A stretch of 64,000 nucleotides of DNA from positions 620,001 to 684,000 of the forward strand of contig JAWZYV010012263.1 of NCBI GenBank assembly GCA_038373885.1. The letters are read 5' to 3'. The stretch's first letter is position 1. Every line of letters begins with the position of its first letter. Made by a program: the position numbers and the translations under genes. A model generated the notes under the pieces. The model saw only the letters and a list, made by a program, of their open reading frames with translations. It searched no databases and was not told where the DNA came from. This document shows, piece after piece, positions 1 through 11,539 of the stretch. The stretch is from Cheiracanthium punctorium (Eukaryota; Arthropoda; Arachnida; Araneae; Cheiracanthiidae).

Positions 1-32
1 TTTACATTACAGAAATGACGATTGTAAACATA

Positions 33-814
33 CACAAAGAGGTTGCTTCACGAAGGACCCCCTAACTTTGAAAATAAATAACTCAAAAATGCTGATTGAT
101 AAAAGCATGAAACAAGTGGTATGTTTGTTAAAAAAAGTCCTTAAGAGTTTGATACAGAAGACACAAACCTTTAGTTACGAATTCTGTTGATAGATGGCTC
201 TGAAAGCGGTAAGGCGGATCTAAGAAAATCCTCATTTGTCGCACACATAACCGCTCCATTGCCCAAAACTTATCGTTTGGATTGCAATCTCTCGCAAGGG
301 TGTCATTTGGTCTTTTTTTCTTTGTATACTGTGCTTTTGAAACATCTCACATCACTCAACAACACCGTTGTATGATCATGGCATGGATTATGCAAGACGG
401 GGCTCGCCTACACCGTGCACAAGACGTTTATTGACTTTCTGGTCGAATAATTCGATGATACGGTAATTGTGTTGAACTATTCGACTATTATGGGAAAAGC
501 CACGAATTGACTTCCGTATTCTCTCGGCCTCACCCCTTCCTCAACACCCAAAATTTTCCCCTGGCGTATAGTGCGGAAGATGCGCGGATTAAATCCATTT
601 TCATGGGATTGTTCTCGGTGTCTCAGCTCTCTTTCTGGCATCGGTATTGCCGCTTACAGCGCCATCTAAAGGTGTTATTTGTATCTGAAATTTTGTAGCT
701 TCAGTATCAAATCTTAGTTTTTTTAATTAACATACCACCTGTTTCATGCTTTTGTTTATCACCGATTTTGAGTTATTCATTTTCAAATTTACGCGTTCTT
801 CGTGAAACACCCTG
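33..814. mobile_element. Decayed mariner-like DNA transposon with long terminal inverted repeats
   Basis: The ends are inverted copies about 115 bp long: positions 41-165 match the reverse complement of about 690-810, including the shared stretch around TTTCACGAAG. The right end reads ACCCTG next to TA, and TA also lies at 31-32, as expected for Tc1/mariner target sites. The interior carries transposase remnants (listed separately). The element is inactive, with stops and frameshifts throughout. The left terminus is blurred by a small insertion, so its start is good to about 5 bp. Confidence 0.75.
374..620 (+). pseudogene. Mariner-like transposase remnant (DDE domain), frameshifted
   Basis: This is a broken fragment of the catalytic domain of a Tc1/mariner transposase, the enzyme that cuts and joins the element. 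Around 390-420 one frame reads MQDGARLHRAQDV, matching the family's QDGAxxH block that carries the second catalytic aspartate. About 100 bases on, another frame reads PYSLGLTPS, corresponding to the PxSPDLxP block that carries the third catalytic acid; the aspartate is replaced by glycine here. At least two in-frame stops and a frameshift separate the blocks. It lies inside the inverted repeats of the same element. The family call is firm; the subfamily is not. Confidence 0.7.
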
Positions 815-2205
815 TATATGCACTAACGACATTCAAATAAACTATTACATTCGTGATCGCTTAAAGAAAATAGTGTTTTTTTTTTTTTTTTCAAATAATT
901 TGCATACTCATTTTTAAAGAAAATAATTTCTGAAATTGAAAAACCAATTTTTTTTTTATGTATAAAAAGAAATGATTAGACAGTTATGTTTCTTCATTAT
1001 AAAAGAATTTTTCAGACTGTAGGGAACTAACGTTATGGTGTTTGATTTAAAGGTCTGTGATTTATTTAATGAAGACCAATTTCATCATGTGATGCAATTA
1101 ATAAATTATAATATACAAAATTTAAAACATAAAACAGGATAAAAATATTCAAATTCAAGTACAACTACCGATAAATTAGCATATTTATGACGGATTTATA
1201 GGGATAATAACGGATTCGTCCAATTTATGTGCATGAATTATTATGTCCCTTGCCTTCGGAGAAAACATATGACGATGTCCATATGCCTTCCCATCTGGAT
1301 TTCAACATCTTAAAAATATTAGGCTTATTTATATGTTTTTTGGGAAAGGGTTAGCGGAAAAATTCATTCTGACGAGAAATTTACTGTTCGAAGAAAATGA
1401 CTATATTTATATCTTTCGACAGGAACTCACTATTTTTATCAGGATGATGAGGAAAACATTCTTAACAGATGCTAGATGTTTTTTACGGCAGTAAATACTT
1501 TCCTCGGTGTTCTTGTTCAATTCGAAGCTAGAAACAAGGTTAATTTACTTGATAGTTTTTCTTTGAGGTATATTCGATTCTTTTTAATCATTAAGATGCT
1601 AGCAAAACTTATTGTTCCTGAGGCGAGGAAGGAATTTAATACATAAAGTTTAAAAAATTTGAAATTTTTTTATTATGTATGTGATATAAAATAAAACTGT
1701 TTAGCTAAAGAATTTTTTTTAGATAGTCTGATAAAAACGCTTTTAAGCTTAAAAAAATGCTTAATGCATATAAAGCAAAAACTTTCGCCCCACCGTGTCT
1801 GAGTATAGAGTCATTACGGGAGAGTCACCGCATCCGCGACAGTTGCCGCACCCCCTGTACTTCTTCTAATTGTCGATAGATAGCATCCCAAGTGCAATAT
1901 AGGTGTGCAGTGAGATTTCCTTAACTGGTGCATAGCAGGAATCCCTTTCAATGCTTTAGCTGTAACTATACAATTCTTATTTTGAGATAAGCGCATGATT
2001 TCACTAGCGAAATTTTTAAACATGTTACGCTTAAGTGCTTTTTTATGCTGATTACAGAATCCATGTATGATTTTGAAATCAAAACTAAGTGTAGCACCTG
2101 TATGGAGTACTGTGTATATAGTTACGCCACTTTCGGTGCGAAGTCAGACAACTGTGATGCGTTATGTCTGTACCGTACAAAATGGGATACATGATGTACT
2201 GCTAT
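815..2205. other. A+T-rich sequence, no recognised gene
   Basis: Mostly low-complexity A+T-rich DNA with poly-T runs near 877 and 950. A less A+T-rich patch at 1790-2030 holds a 69-codon minus-strand open frame (2023 to 1814) with no similarity I recognise and no convincing splice sites. I treat it as noncoding. Confidence 0.5.
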
Positions 2206-2452
2206 CACAGGCGGATCCAGAAATTTTTTTTGGGAGGGGCTAAATTTTCAAAAAAGCTTATCTAACCCAATTAAAATGTAATATAAATCAAAATTTTAGT
2301 CTAAACTAATGTGCATGCTTTTGGGAGGGGCCAAGCTTTAAAATTTGATCATTTTAGCTATTTAAAGTGTATAATAAAGCAGAATGTTAATCTTTAGCAA
2401 TCTCTTTTGGGGGGGCTGAAGCCCCTTAGCCCCTCCCCTGGATCCGCTGCTG
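2206..2452. mobile_element. hAT-like MITE with CGGATCCAG ends and 8-bp target duplication
   Basis: The ends are CACAGGCGGATCCAG and the inverted copy CTGGATCCGCTGCTG. An exact 8-bp direct repeat, ACTGCTAT, flanks it at 2198-2205 and 2453-2460. An 8-bp duplication with ends beginning near CAG is typical of the hAT superfamily. The interior is G-rich near both ends (GGGAGGGGC and GGGGGGGCTGAAGCCCC) and has no coding frame, so this is a non-autonomous copy. Confidence 0.85.
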
Positions 2453-2787
2453 ACTGCTATTCCAGTATACAGGCCGCAGTTTCTTTTGTACAGGATGCTG
2501 CTTTTAGTAAACTTTTAATTTATTTCTCCGTGTCCTATGTTTTATATTACTAAATTCGTGTTATAGGAGTATATTTGCTGGATTTAATTAAGTTTTATTA
2601 ATTTTTTTTCCTTTCATTTTGCACACTCACCTCAAAAAAATTGTAAAAAAAAATATTTTTTTATATTCTTTTGTCGCAGTACACATGTTCTATATTCTAG
2701 ATTAAAAAGCACAGCATGATTTGTTTTATTGTATGCGCATCCTGGGATTTATACACAAAGTCAAAAAATTGTACAGCATAAGTCCTG
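2453..2787. other. A+T-rich spacer, nothing recognised
   Basis: Short A- and T-runs; no repeat boundary, open frame or RNA gene seen. Confidence 0.5.
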
Positions 2788-2975
2788 GGATTACCTTATA
2801 AAGTCACTGAACATGGTAGATGGTTCGGACCCATCGATTTAACGGTCTAGAGTATTGAGCGGTTTTCTCCAGATGTAACGTGAATACGCGTTAGAACCCC
2901 TTAAAAAGTCATTTGCCCAATCCTAAGCAGATAGCCTTGGAGCAGCTTGGCCTCAATACAGAATATTCAAGCAAA
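2788..2975 (+). mobile_element. tRNA-derived SINE, family A, 5'-truncated
   Basis: This matches the better-preserved family-A copies at 47761 and 51557: CACTGAACATGGTAGATGG, then a degenerate B-box region, then the conserved core TTTTCTCCAGATGTAACG and TGAATACGCGTTAGAACC. The 5' tRNA head (A box) is missing. The 3' part ends in a GGCCTCAATACA-like tail. SINEs are transcribed by RNA polymerase III and moved by LINE machinery in trans. Confidence 0.75.
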
Positions 2976-3646
2976 AGCTAAAATTTTAAAAATAATATTT
3001 CAGGGTCTTTGCTATTTTGAAAAAAAAAATAATGCTTTTTTTATTAATAAAACTTAATAAGTCGTTTGATATTTTCCGATGACGTTTGAGAAAGTTTATT
3101 CCAAAGTTTAAATTATTGCGGAAGTACAGCGCGAGTTTCCAATAAAGTAAAAAATATTTTAATTTTTATTCTATTGGAGTGACAACCTTTCATCGATGTT
3201 CATATCGAAAGTTCTTAAAATATTATATTACCAGAATATGAAGCATTTTAGAAACAAGGAGAACGTAATATGAACCTCCATCTAAATTATTAATATGAGC
3301 TTTCAGCCTTATAAGTGACATGCTGGAACTCGAAAAATAGTCTGATAATGAATTCTGCGCTTTTGAAACAAGCCATTATTTTAAGCAACATCTATAATTT
3401 TTCAAAATTACCTTTTGTCTTGCGCTGATTTGAGTCTCAAATATTCACAACCCGTTATTATGAATCTGGGATTTTAAACTGACATGCCAGAATTACTGAT
3501 GGAAGTAAGATCTTAGATTTAATTCTGTTTCAGGGAACTTCAGGCAGTAAGCAGTTTTAAATAATTATTAAAAACCCTTGATTTGTTTTAGACACATTAA
3601 ATTTGTTATTGTAATACTTACATTTTTTGCATATTTGCTGACAGAG
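2976..3646. other. A+T-rich sequence, nothing recognised
   Basis: No open frame longer than background, no terminal inverted repeats and no tandem array seen. Confidence 0.5.
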
Positions 3647-3648
3647 TA

Positions 3649-3853
3649 CACCCCCCAAAAAAAGTATTCGAGCAAGAGAGAAATTTCCTATTTTAGATTT
3701 GCGAATAATAATTGAGTTTTAGAAAAACGCACAACTTGATAGAAATATCATATTTATACATATCCTAATTCATATTCTATGATAAATAATTTTTAATATA
3801 CGAAATCAACGTAGGAAATTTCTGTCTTGCTCGAATACATTTTTTGGAGGGTG
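3649..3853. mobile_element. Tc1/mariner-type MITE, TA-flanked, about 45-bp inverted arms
   Basis: The left arm begins CACCCCCCAAAAAAAGTATT and continues CGAGCAAGAGAGAAATTTCC. The right arm is its inverted near-copy, ending ACATTTTTTGGAGGGTG. TA dinucleotides flank both ends (3647-3648 and 3854-3855). The interior is only about 115 bp of A+T-rich DNA. The TA target and CACCC ends fit the Tc1/mariner superfamily; no transposase is present. Confidence 0.8.
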
Positions 3854-4393
3854 TACGACTATCAAAACAGAATTTATTCGTTTTTCGAGGCTAAATTGAA
3901 CAACTTTATATAGGGATGAACAAAATGATGTTTCTATTTAGAATGAAACATGCTGATGCAAATCTCAATAATAATTATAATTCATTTTCCTACAAAGCTG
4001 TTTATAAGTTCTTTGTGAGTGCAATTAGGAGAGCTTTGAAAGATAAGGAGACCATCAATGCTATTTTGCACTCTCAATTATAAATTTAAAAAACTTCGAT
4101 AAACTCATCCAATTCAATTAGTAACTTAAAATAATTTTTCCCTACTTTTTTTTGGGGGGGGGATAAGCCGTAAGTCTATATTTTATTACATTTCATATAA
4201 ATTGTATCACATACACCCACTCAAGAGTTTTTGGGTGTAAGTAATATTTCCTCCATTAGTTTCATAATTATTTTTTAAACACAATTCGTAAAAACAAAAA
4301 GAATGGAGAAGTTATAATTACATACTTCATGATTCACTTTTTATGTAAAAACATAATTTTATATGTCTGTAACTGGCTTAAGACAATTGACTT

Positions 4394-4436
4394 CCACTCG
4401 AATACGTTTTTTTTTTCTTTTTCGAGAGGGTGTACT
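4394..4436. mobile_element. Solo right end related to the 3649-3853 MITE
   Basis: The stretch CTCGAATACG, a T-rich run and then GAGAGGGTGTAC resembles the right arm of the TA-flanked MITE about 550 bp upstream. No matching left arm was found, so this is probably a decayed or truncated relative. Confidence 0.45.
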
Positions 4437-4872
4437 GTAAGGATGTACAGTGACCTACTGAAAGGTGCAGATGATTTCTTTTTGGAAAAGCTTCATGTGC
4501 AGTCGCTAACTGACACACCTTCAGAGTTTGAAGGGATTTAACTTTTGTAAAAATGTGTAGCACACAGCTTGCAAAGAAACATCCTGAATGCTCAAGAGGT
4601 AAGTGACATGAGCAATATTTTCAAAGAAAACCTGTCAAAGGCGTTTTTAAACTTCTGGTTTCAATAAAAGCTAGTTCAAGTCGTTGGGTGAACAACAAAA
4701 GATTATAGATTGATGAAATCACTGTAAAGCTTGGTGAATGCCAGTTTCATTAGAAAAGGGAATATACGTTTCAAACTGCTACTGTTTTTCTTTTTAAAAA
4801 ATGAAGATTGTGCGCTTATTTTATCTGTCTTCAAGAAATAGACACATTACACACTGCAGATTCTAAAACTAT
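4437..4872. other. Spacer with a short open frame and a donor-like site
   Basis: There is a 33-codon plus-strand open frame (4440-4541), then ATG at 4552 leading after 16 codons into a donor-like AGAG/GTAAGTG near 4600. Both are too short to support a gene call without transcript evidence. Confidence 0.25.
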
Positions 4873-5099
4873 GTCCCTGACAACTCGAGTAAATAAGGCA
4901 TTGAACATTGGTGTGCAGGTTCAGAGTTCTGGCTTCTCGCGCGACTGTCGATCTAACGGTGGAATTTTGGACGGTTTTTTCCTGATGTAACGTGAATACA
5001 CGTAAGAACCTCTTAAAAAATCTTCTGCTTGAGTCACCTCCCGTCTGGCAGATAGCTTTAATGTAGCTTAGCCTTAACCAGAAAACAACAAACAAACAA
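4873..5099 (+). mobile_element. tRNA-derived SINE, family A, decayed head
   Basis: The head AACTCGAGTAAATAAGGCAT aligns with the family-A head at 47770. The B-box region near AGGTTCAGAGTTC is degenerate. The core includes GATGTAACGTGAATACACG and AGAACCTCTTAAAA. The 3' part CTGGCAGATAGC is followed by a CAAA-type tail (AACAAACAAACAAAT). The tail is shared with the minus-strand copy at 14945, so it belongs to the family. Confidence 0.75.
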
Positions 5100-5912
5100 A
5101 TCTAAAAATTTTCGTATGCTTTTAAGCTTTTTGAACGTGCGACTGATATAACTATAAAAAACACATTTTTATACGTATTACAAAATTGACACTTTTGCGA
5201 AATCCCGTTTTTCATTTTAAGCTTACAATTAACATTAATTCACTTAATCGGAAAGTAAATGTTTTTCTTCAGCGTTGATTGAGCAATACCGTTAATGAGA
5301 AATCAATAAAAATCTTTACAGAAGTACAAAAAATTTCAGCGCAACAAAGAATTTTTATAATTTAGATGAGATATTTCTAGTAAAATTAGCTGGCCTTTTT
5401 TTTTTAACTTTTGCGATCTTAATTAAAAGGTTTGATTGATTAAAACTCGCATGCAAATCAAACGCTTACTATTCATTAGCAAATAAAACAATAGTGCAAG
5501 GTACTTTTTTAAATGTTTGAATCTGCGATCATTATGACCGGAAAAAGGAATTTCCCAACACGCGAAAAACAAAGTTCTAACAATTTTTCTAGCTGGATTA
5601 TCAACTCTTCATATTTCTATCAATAAAATGAAAAGCTACACTAATTAAGAGTTTGCTTTTCCTCCCTTGCAGCTTCTAACGTATTTCTCAATTTGCGCAA
5701 TTGTTTTGTCATTATAAATATTAACGAAAACGTATTAATTATTTTAAGTTACTCTTCTTATGACAAATATGTATGGGCCTAGGTTCCTGAATATCTTTTA
5801 ACGTATTTTAAAAAGTCTAAATAATTAAGAGTGCTTTCATTATTAAAAAAAGGGCGTAGTTTTCCAATATTTCTAGATTTCAGGCTCGAAGTGCAACCCT
5901 TAGACCTAGTTG
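5100..5912. other. A+T-rich sequence, nothing recognised
   Basis: No coherent open frame, RNA gene or inverted repeat was seen. Confidence 0.5.
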
Positions 5913-6149
5913 TACGCCCTCCAAAATTTACATATTTCTTATTTATAAAAATGTTTAATTTTTAAGACTTAAATTCTGAAAAAAAGCTCCATCCATTAAG
6001 TAACTTTTTATAAATGAACAAGAGGGATTTTTTGTTAACGGAGTCTTATATCCGATCTTATTTTGAACATGCTTTAAACTCGTATTGCCCTCTTATCGTT
6101 AATGGATAAAGAATTTAAGTCCGTTACACTGCCTTTTTGGGGCACCCTG
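5913..6149. mobile_element. Probable mariner-like MITE with internal inverted arms
   Basis: The right end reads GGGGCACCCTGTATA, a Tc1/mariner-like terminus similar to that of the 33-814 element. The arms carry an inverted pair: ACTTAAATTCT...TCCATTAAG...AAGAGGGA near 5965-6025 and its inverse near 6078-6125. The left end (near GTACGCCCTCCAAAA) is poorly matched, so the start is uncertain. A run of about 13 G follows directly at 6158-6171. Confidence 0.5.
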
Positions 6150-6377
6150 TATATGGTTGGGGGGGGGGGGAGAGGTTCCATGTTCCCGAAACAATTGGGA
6201 CCATATTTCCTTTTAAACTGAAAAAGTTTTAAAAACCGCAAACATATGCGGATTGTGCATAGGAACAGTGGAACTGTAGCCCCTACAATTTTTTACCCAT
6301 AATAATAGTAATTATTATTATTCTTGTACCTTACACATTCATTAAACTTGATGTCTTTAGCCATCCCGTAGCAATAA

Positions 6378-6593
6378 CAAAAACCGCCCCCAAAATATAA
6401 AAAAATCCAGAAATATAATAAAAATGATTGCCTGGAGCTGCTTGTGAAACAGCTACCGCAAGCGAAGTGTTTGATTACTCTGCGCCTGTGCGAAGTCCGA
6501 CAAGAAGCGCTGCAGGATGAGGTAGAAAAAGCGGAGAGAAAACTGCGGAATTCACAGCTCCAGCCAGGCAGTGTTCGGTTACGAGAGCTGTAA
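6378..6593 (+). CDS. Coding-like island of unknown function (possible exon fragment)
   Basis: The segment 6428-6590 is clearly richer in G+C than its surroundings. One plus frame stays open for 71 codons to TAA at 6591-6593. From about 6426 its translation runs CLELLVKQLPQAKCLITLRL, followed by a charged stretch (EVRQEALQDEVEKAERKLR) that looks helical and coiled-coil-like. There is no good upstream acceptor or initiating ATG in this frame. The island is also bordered by short inverted ends (CCTGGAGCTG and CAGCTCCAG), so it could equally be part of a small mobile element. On the minus strand a pyrimidine-rich stretch ending CATCCTGCAG resembles an acceptor. I do not recognise the protein. Confidence 0.3.
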   Translation, partial: QKPPPKYKKIQKYNKNDCLELLVKQLPQAKCLITLRLCEVRQEALQDEVEKAERKLRNSQLQPGSVRLREL

Positions 6594-9135
6594 TTTAGCT
6601 GACAAAAGCAATGCAGGGCCTATTTTAAAACAGTTTGGTCACACCTTAGACCTAGCTTTTTCCGCAAGTACCATTTACGTTCTCGACAACGAATATTGTG
6701 CCTTTTCTATTTTTGAAAATTACAATAAAATGTGCGGAAATTACCACTTAAATAATCAATATTTAAAGTTAAAATATTGCTGTGTTTTTAAAATTAATTA
6801 CGTGCTATGAAAAAGTTTATTATATTCATATTTTGGAAAATATATTTCATGTATTAGCTTTGTTCCACTGCTGTTTATACATTTTACGTATTTGGAAAAC
6901 TTTTTTTCAGGACATTCAAAGGATTTAAAAAATCTTTTGTGTATTTTTGCCAGTCCGAAAATTAAAAATTTACAAATTAAGCTTGTCTAAAATCAGGCAT
7001 TTTGTGAAATTTTCGATAATTGCAGTTTTATGCATTAATTCATTTACAAAAATTCAAGCATTTCTGAGATTTTACAAATTTTGTATTAGGACCTGTTATG
7101 GCTTTGTGAGGATCAAAAATGCTGAACACAAACTGCCATAGAAGGCAATCTATTAATGTAAAAAGTAACTTTGTGTTTTCATTTTTTAAAGTATAGAATT
7201 TTACCACATAATTATCTAATGGTGATTTTAACTCAACCTAAAAACAAGGCATTAATTCTTTTTTAGGCAGCACCACCGCCACTGACCGTAAGGTTCTAAA
7301 GTTTATGAAAAGTTAGCGCATGGGAAAGATGAAATAATATCATAAGATTAGAACAAGAGAGAAGTATAGTAAAGTCAATCTTTCTCGTGAACTCCCACCA
7401 ATTGTTTTAGAAACACCAGTCTCATCTCATCAGTAATGATGAAAACAGGGTTAATAGCGGGGAAAATGTTCAGTCCTCATGACTATCGAGTTTTTCAAAT
7501 AATCCGTTCATAAATAATTTCGCATCGAACTTGCAAAGTGAGAGTTAGCGAAAAATGCCGCCTTTTTGGTGTTCGTAGGAAAAAAAAAAAAAAAAAAAAA
7601 TCAAATTTATGCTCAGAAAGAGCGCATTTGTAAAAGCATTCTCTGGAATTTCCGATGATATGAGAAATAGTTTTCAAATGAAAATTCAGCTCGCCAGAGA
7701 AAAAAAAAATGGACAAAGCATAAAATAACTTAATAGCATAAAATAAAACAAAGCATAAAAGCATAAAATAACAAAGCATAAAATAGGACAAAGCATAAAA
7801 TAACATAAAATAATTTAAGTAGAAATCCATTTTTTTCATTATAAAGGAGCCATTGTGCGTTGTGGTTATTTAGTCAGTGAGCCGAATTTGATCTAACTCC
7901 AATGAACGGCCTATGTGGTTGCAGCTAACACACAGACAGTTAGCCAGGCACCAAAGCTTATTTTTATAAATAGAAGATTTATAAAATATTTAATTCAGAC
8001 TAAATTTACTACAATACCAGAATATTTTTTGGTCTCATTTCATTTTCATGCTCTTAATCGGTCAGAGCAGGTTGCACCATATTAATTTTTTATGTAATAT
8101 TATGCATAGGTATATCGTGCGGACTTTTTGCTTCATGGCTATGTTTGTTACGCACTTATAAAATACCGAATTTTTACTCAATGACTTTAAAAAAAAAATA
8201 TTTTTCCTATAACCACAAACTCTTCCCCTTCCAAAATAAATAAATAAATATATACAGAAAATATATGAAATAAAATAAAAATGCGCATTTCTTTCGATTG
8301 TGGGAGGACCGTTAAATTATTCAGATGTATATTCGAGCCATTTGTTCCCATATCATCGTTATTAATAACCCTTTTCAACTAACTCGACGCCCAAGCGTAG
8401 AACTTAATGGTGTGTCAAATTAGTATACTGTTCAGGGCTCCATTTTAAATATTACCCCAAGGTTTTTGAAAAGAGAAAATATAATACATAATGTATTAAG
8501 AAGCTTACAGCAGCTCCAGTATATGCTAATTTTTCAGACAGTTTTTCTTTTCTAGCTTTGGTTTTTTTGCTTACAAGGGTTATTGTTTTGATGAATGACA
8601 TTTATGGTGAAGAGGGACACCAGGAAGTTTATTATCGTAGATGCACAGATTTGGGCTTGTGAATAAAAGGAATCGGATCATTAATGTGTTAGTAGGCTGG
8701 CTCATCATGCGTCCCACTTTAACCGGGATTGTCCCGGTTGTAAAAATTCGGCTTCGGTGTTTTTATAGTTTTGGTTTGGGAATTTTTTGTCCCGGTTGTT
8801 CTTGATCAATACTGGTAATCTTTTTGAAGAGTTTTCACTAGGCAAAATCTTCATTTTCTTCAAAAAATGGAGAGTGGGGAGTTAATAACGACCCATTGAC
8901 TACATTAACAAATGGGTAGTATGGGTAAATGGGTAACAAATGGAGTTAAAGAACAAGTCAGCTATTGAAGGTTGTTCTTTTACAAAGCGATTGTCGTCAG
9001 AGAAATTTTGAGCAGTTTTACAAACAAACCAGTGATTTTAACACTCCAAAAGATTAATATTACTTCACCAAGTTCACTAAATAAATAACTGTTGCGCTTG
9101 TTCACTAAATAAATAATTTACTGTTGCGCTTAAAC
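6594..9135. other. A+T-rich sequence with minor repeats
   Basis: It includes a poly-A run at 7580-7599 and a degenerate minisatellite of GCATAAAATA-type units at about 7715-7810, which makes a false minus-strand open frame. A fragment at 8709-8800 with repeated CCGGGATTGTCCCGG-like motifs may be one end of a decayed element. No gene seen. Confidence 0.5.
7715..7811. repeat. Minisatellite of GCATAAAATA-like units
   Basis: Units such as AAAGCATAAAATA recur at irregular 10-17-bp spacing. Read on the minus strand they give a low-complexity Tyr/Phe/Met/Leu-rich frame, which explains the 114-codon open frame here; it is not a gene. Confidence 0.7.
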
Positions 9136-9156
9136 GAACAGTAAACCTATGTGTCT

Positions 9157-9199
9157 TCAACGTTCAGAAAACGTTCAGGCAACGTTCAGAAAAAAATCT
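9157..9199. repeat. Three direct ACGTTCAG units
   Basis: AACGTTCAG occurs three times at 10-14-bp spacing. The same octamer is the building block of the 100-bp palindrome at 27905-28004, so this may be the eroded edge of a related element. Confidence 0.4.
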
Positions 9200-9898
9200 T
9201 GTGCATGAAAATTACCTCCAAAAATGGGCCGGAAATTTATTCGTTTAAGCAAAGATGTATTGCAAAATTCCGTGCTCAAGATTCCAGGCTCAAGATTTTT
9301 TGCTGAAAATTTCATAACTGTTATAGATTCACCGTTAGTAGTAGTGCATACTGCAGCTAGTAAAAAGAAAATCGAAATTTTTTTTAATGTATCCCGGCTG
9401 GAATCTTTAAGAAACTGTACGAAATTGCACGATTTCTTAAAAAGAACTACCTTTATCACGAAACCAAGAGAAGCATGCTGCATTTTACTGTACAAGCGTT
9501 ACTACACTGTAAATTAAAGTTTGGCATTGAATGCAACGATTTCTACGAAAAATTCTCAAATGATAATGTATTAAAAAAGTTCACTCCAGCGAGATGTATG
9601 ACTGGTACAAAAAGTACACTAGTATAAAATTTTACAGTATATAGTTATGTTGTTATACAGTAACGTATGATAAAGTTTTAAAGGTAAATAACTTTTAATA
9701 GATTTTTCTCCTTTTCCGATTCAGAGCTTTTTGATTATAGCAGGCCTACGTATTGGTAATCGCTGATAAAACGAACACCTGCATGGACAATAATTTAACG
9801 AAGTTCAACTTTAAGACTGAAATGAGTGAATGCATTTTATCGATATTGAAATATAATTACTGTTGGAAAAAACACTCAAAATACTGGTGTTAAACGAT

Positions 9899-10042
9899 AA
9901 AGTAAATAAAAAACTTTGTAAAAAACACACATAAGATGTTATAGGTAAGAAGATACGTACGTTTCGACAATTTTTGGTCGAAACGTGCGTATCTTCTTAC
10001 CTATAACATCTTATGTGTGTTTTTTACATTTTTATTTACTTT
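9899..10042. repeat. Long near-perfect hairpin with arms of about 67-70 bp
   Basis: Positions 9899-9968 are the inverted complement of 9977-10042, with one substitution and one short insertion in the left arm. The loop is only 8 bases (AATTTTTG). The shared core is GATGTTATAGGTAAGAAGAT. Such a structure can be a minimal MITE or fold into a long RNA hairpin if transcribed. No target duplication is obvious, so origin is unresolved. Confidence 0.85.
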
Positions 10043-11208
10043 ATAACTACTGTCGTTATGGAAAACTTAATGAAACATTTTTACAGATATGTTATCACGT
10101 CAAAGAACGATACGTAAAACAAAATATGTAAATTATCTATGGATTCACGTTATGTTAAAATATCAACAAACACTAAACTAACAGGAGTTGAACACCACAA
10201 TGGAATCAATATTTATTGATAATGTTAATTTTGTAATCTGTAAAATTTAAGAGGCCACCATTCTATTTATTATTAATTAATATATTTTTCTGTTTTTACT
10301 GTTTCATGACAGGCAGGTTAACATAACATCATGGTTGTGTTAACCTGCAGTTTCAACAAGAATTTGTAAAATTAATTTTGGAAACAAAAGAAATTTCCAC
10401 ATTTCATGTAAATTTCATTTGCAGATTTTATTATACCACATTATGTGACGCCAAGTAGTGTTTCCACAACAAAATTGAAATAAAATCAGTCAATACTAAA
10501 ACTGCTAATAAATATTAAGTGAAAAGAGTCTTTCGTAGGCACCTTAGAAAATATTATAAATAGTTGTAATCTAATTGACTAGGTTATATCGGTTGAAGAG
10601 TCTGGACAGCCCTCAAGAATTATGAGGGGATACCTCTAATCTTAACAAATCTAATACTTTTTTTTTTTTTTTTCGCGAATACTATTCGTTCGCGGATTTG
10701 GCGTAATAGAATTTCTCATTTGGATGGTGAATTCTTGTAATTCGATGCATTGATTCGTACTTCAATACTTATTTCATTGTCGGCTCTGAAGGGGCCAGTA
10801 GGTGCATTCTCGGGGTGACCCTCCTTCCCTAATCCTCGCATTCAGACTTTGCTCGAAATGTCAAGTTCAATAGGTCCGCGGCCAAAGCCTGGGAGGGTGG
10901 TTACAGAAAAGCGATGGCTTTTCCTGACGCATCCATCGATAATTCACGAAGTTAATCAACAGTGGCATCAAAATGGCCGACTGGGATAAGCAGAGAGTGA
11001 GGATGGGGATCCACGCATGCTAGAAGAGGTAGGGGAAAATGCTCTTTTCAGGTTTAGGCGTGACTCAAAGAGGGAATGAAATCGAAACAGCATTTTCAGG
11101 ATAGCAGAACTGATTTAGCGGAATGTCCTTTCCTGATATTGGAAGAAATGTTCGTGAGGTTAACAAATTTGGCATGCATCGGGGAATGCGAGTTATAAAA
11201 TTGTGAAA
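10043..11208. other. A+T-rich then moderately G+C-rich unexplained sequence
   Basis: 10043-10660 is A+T-rich with nothing recognised. 10690-11060 is richer in G+C with several CpG sites. All six frames there are interrupted at about 40 codons or less, and I found no repeat ends. It could be an old element or a conserved noncoding segment. Confidence 0.35.
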
Positions 11209-11210
11209 CA

Positions 11211-11477
11211 CAGTCGACTCCCGATAATCCGAGTTGATAAATCTAAGAGAAAAATTCAGTTTTATGTGCAGTACGTTCAGAGAGATCAAATGGAAAAGAA
11301 ATAAAGAGCACATAGATTTCTAAATGTAAAAGAGTATTTTAAATAGAATCACATTTACTTTATTTAATGTTTAAAAAAATGAATCTTAAGTTGTTTATTT
11401 TTGAGCAGAATGTTTAGCGCTACCTCGGACTAAGCAGAACTCGGACGAAGAGGACTGTGATTAGCGGGACTCGACTG
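11211..11477. mobile_element. pogo/Tigger-like MITE
   Basis: The left end is CAGTCGACTCCCGATAATCC. The right end, inverted, is CAGTCGAGTCCCGCTAAT. CAGT-starting termini containing CGATAATCCGAG are typical of the pogo branch of Tc1/mariner. TA follows the right end; the left flank has CA where TA is expected. The interior is A+T-rich without a transposase. Confidence 0.65.
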
Positions 11478-11539
11478 TACGAACAAATTAACTAAGTAGG
11501 CTGTAACACGACCAGTACAATATTTGTGAGGTAGCATTG

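Noticed and set aside
7495..7839. 114-codon minus-strand open frame rich in Tyr/Phe/Met/Leu
   Set aside because: It is a direct read-through of the GCATAAAATA minisatellite and a poly-A tract; the composition is explained by the repeat.
9224..9517. 97-codon plus frame overlapping a 106-codon minus frame
   Set aside because: Both strands are open over the same bases, neither has splice or start context, and neither translation shows a domain.
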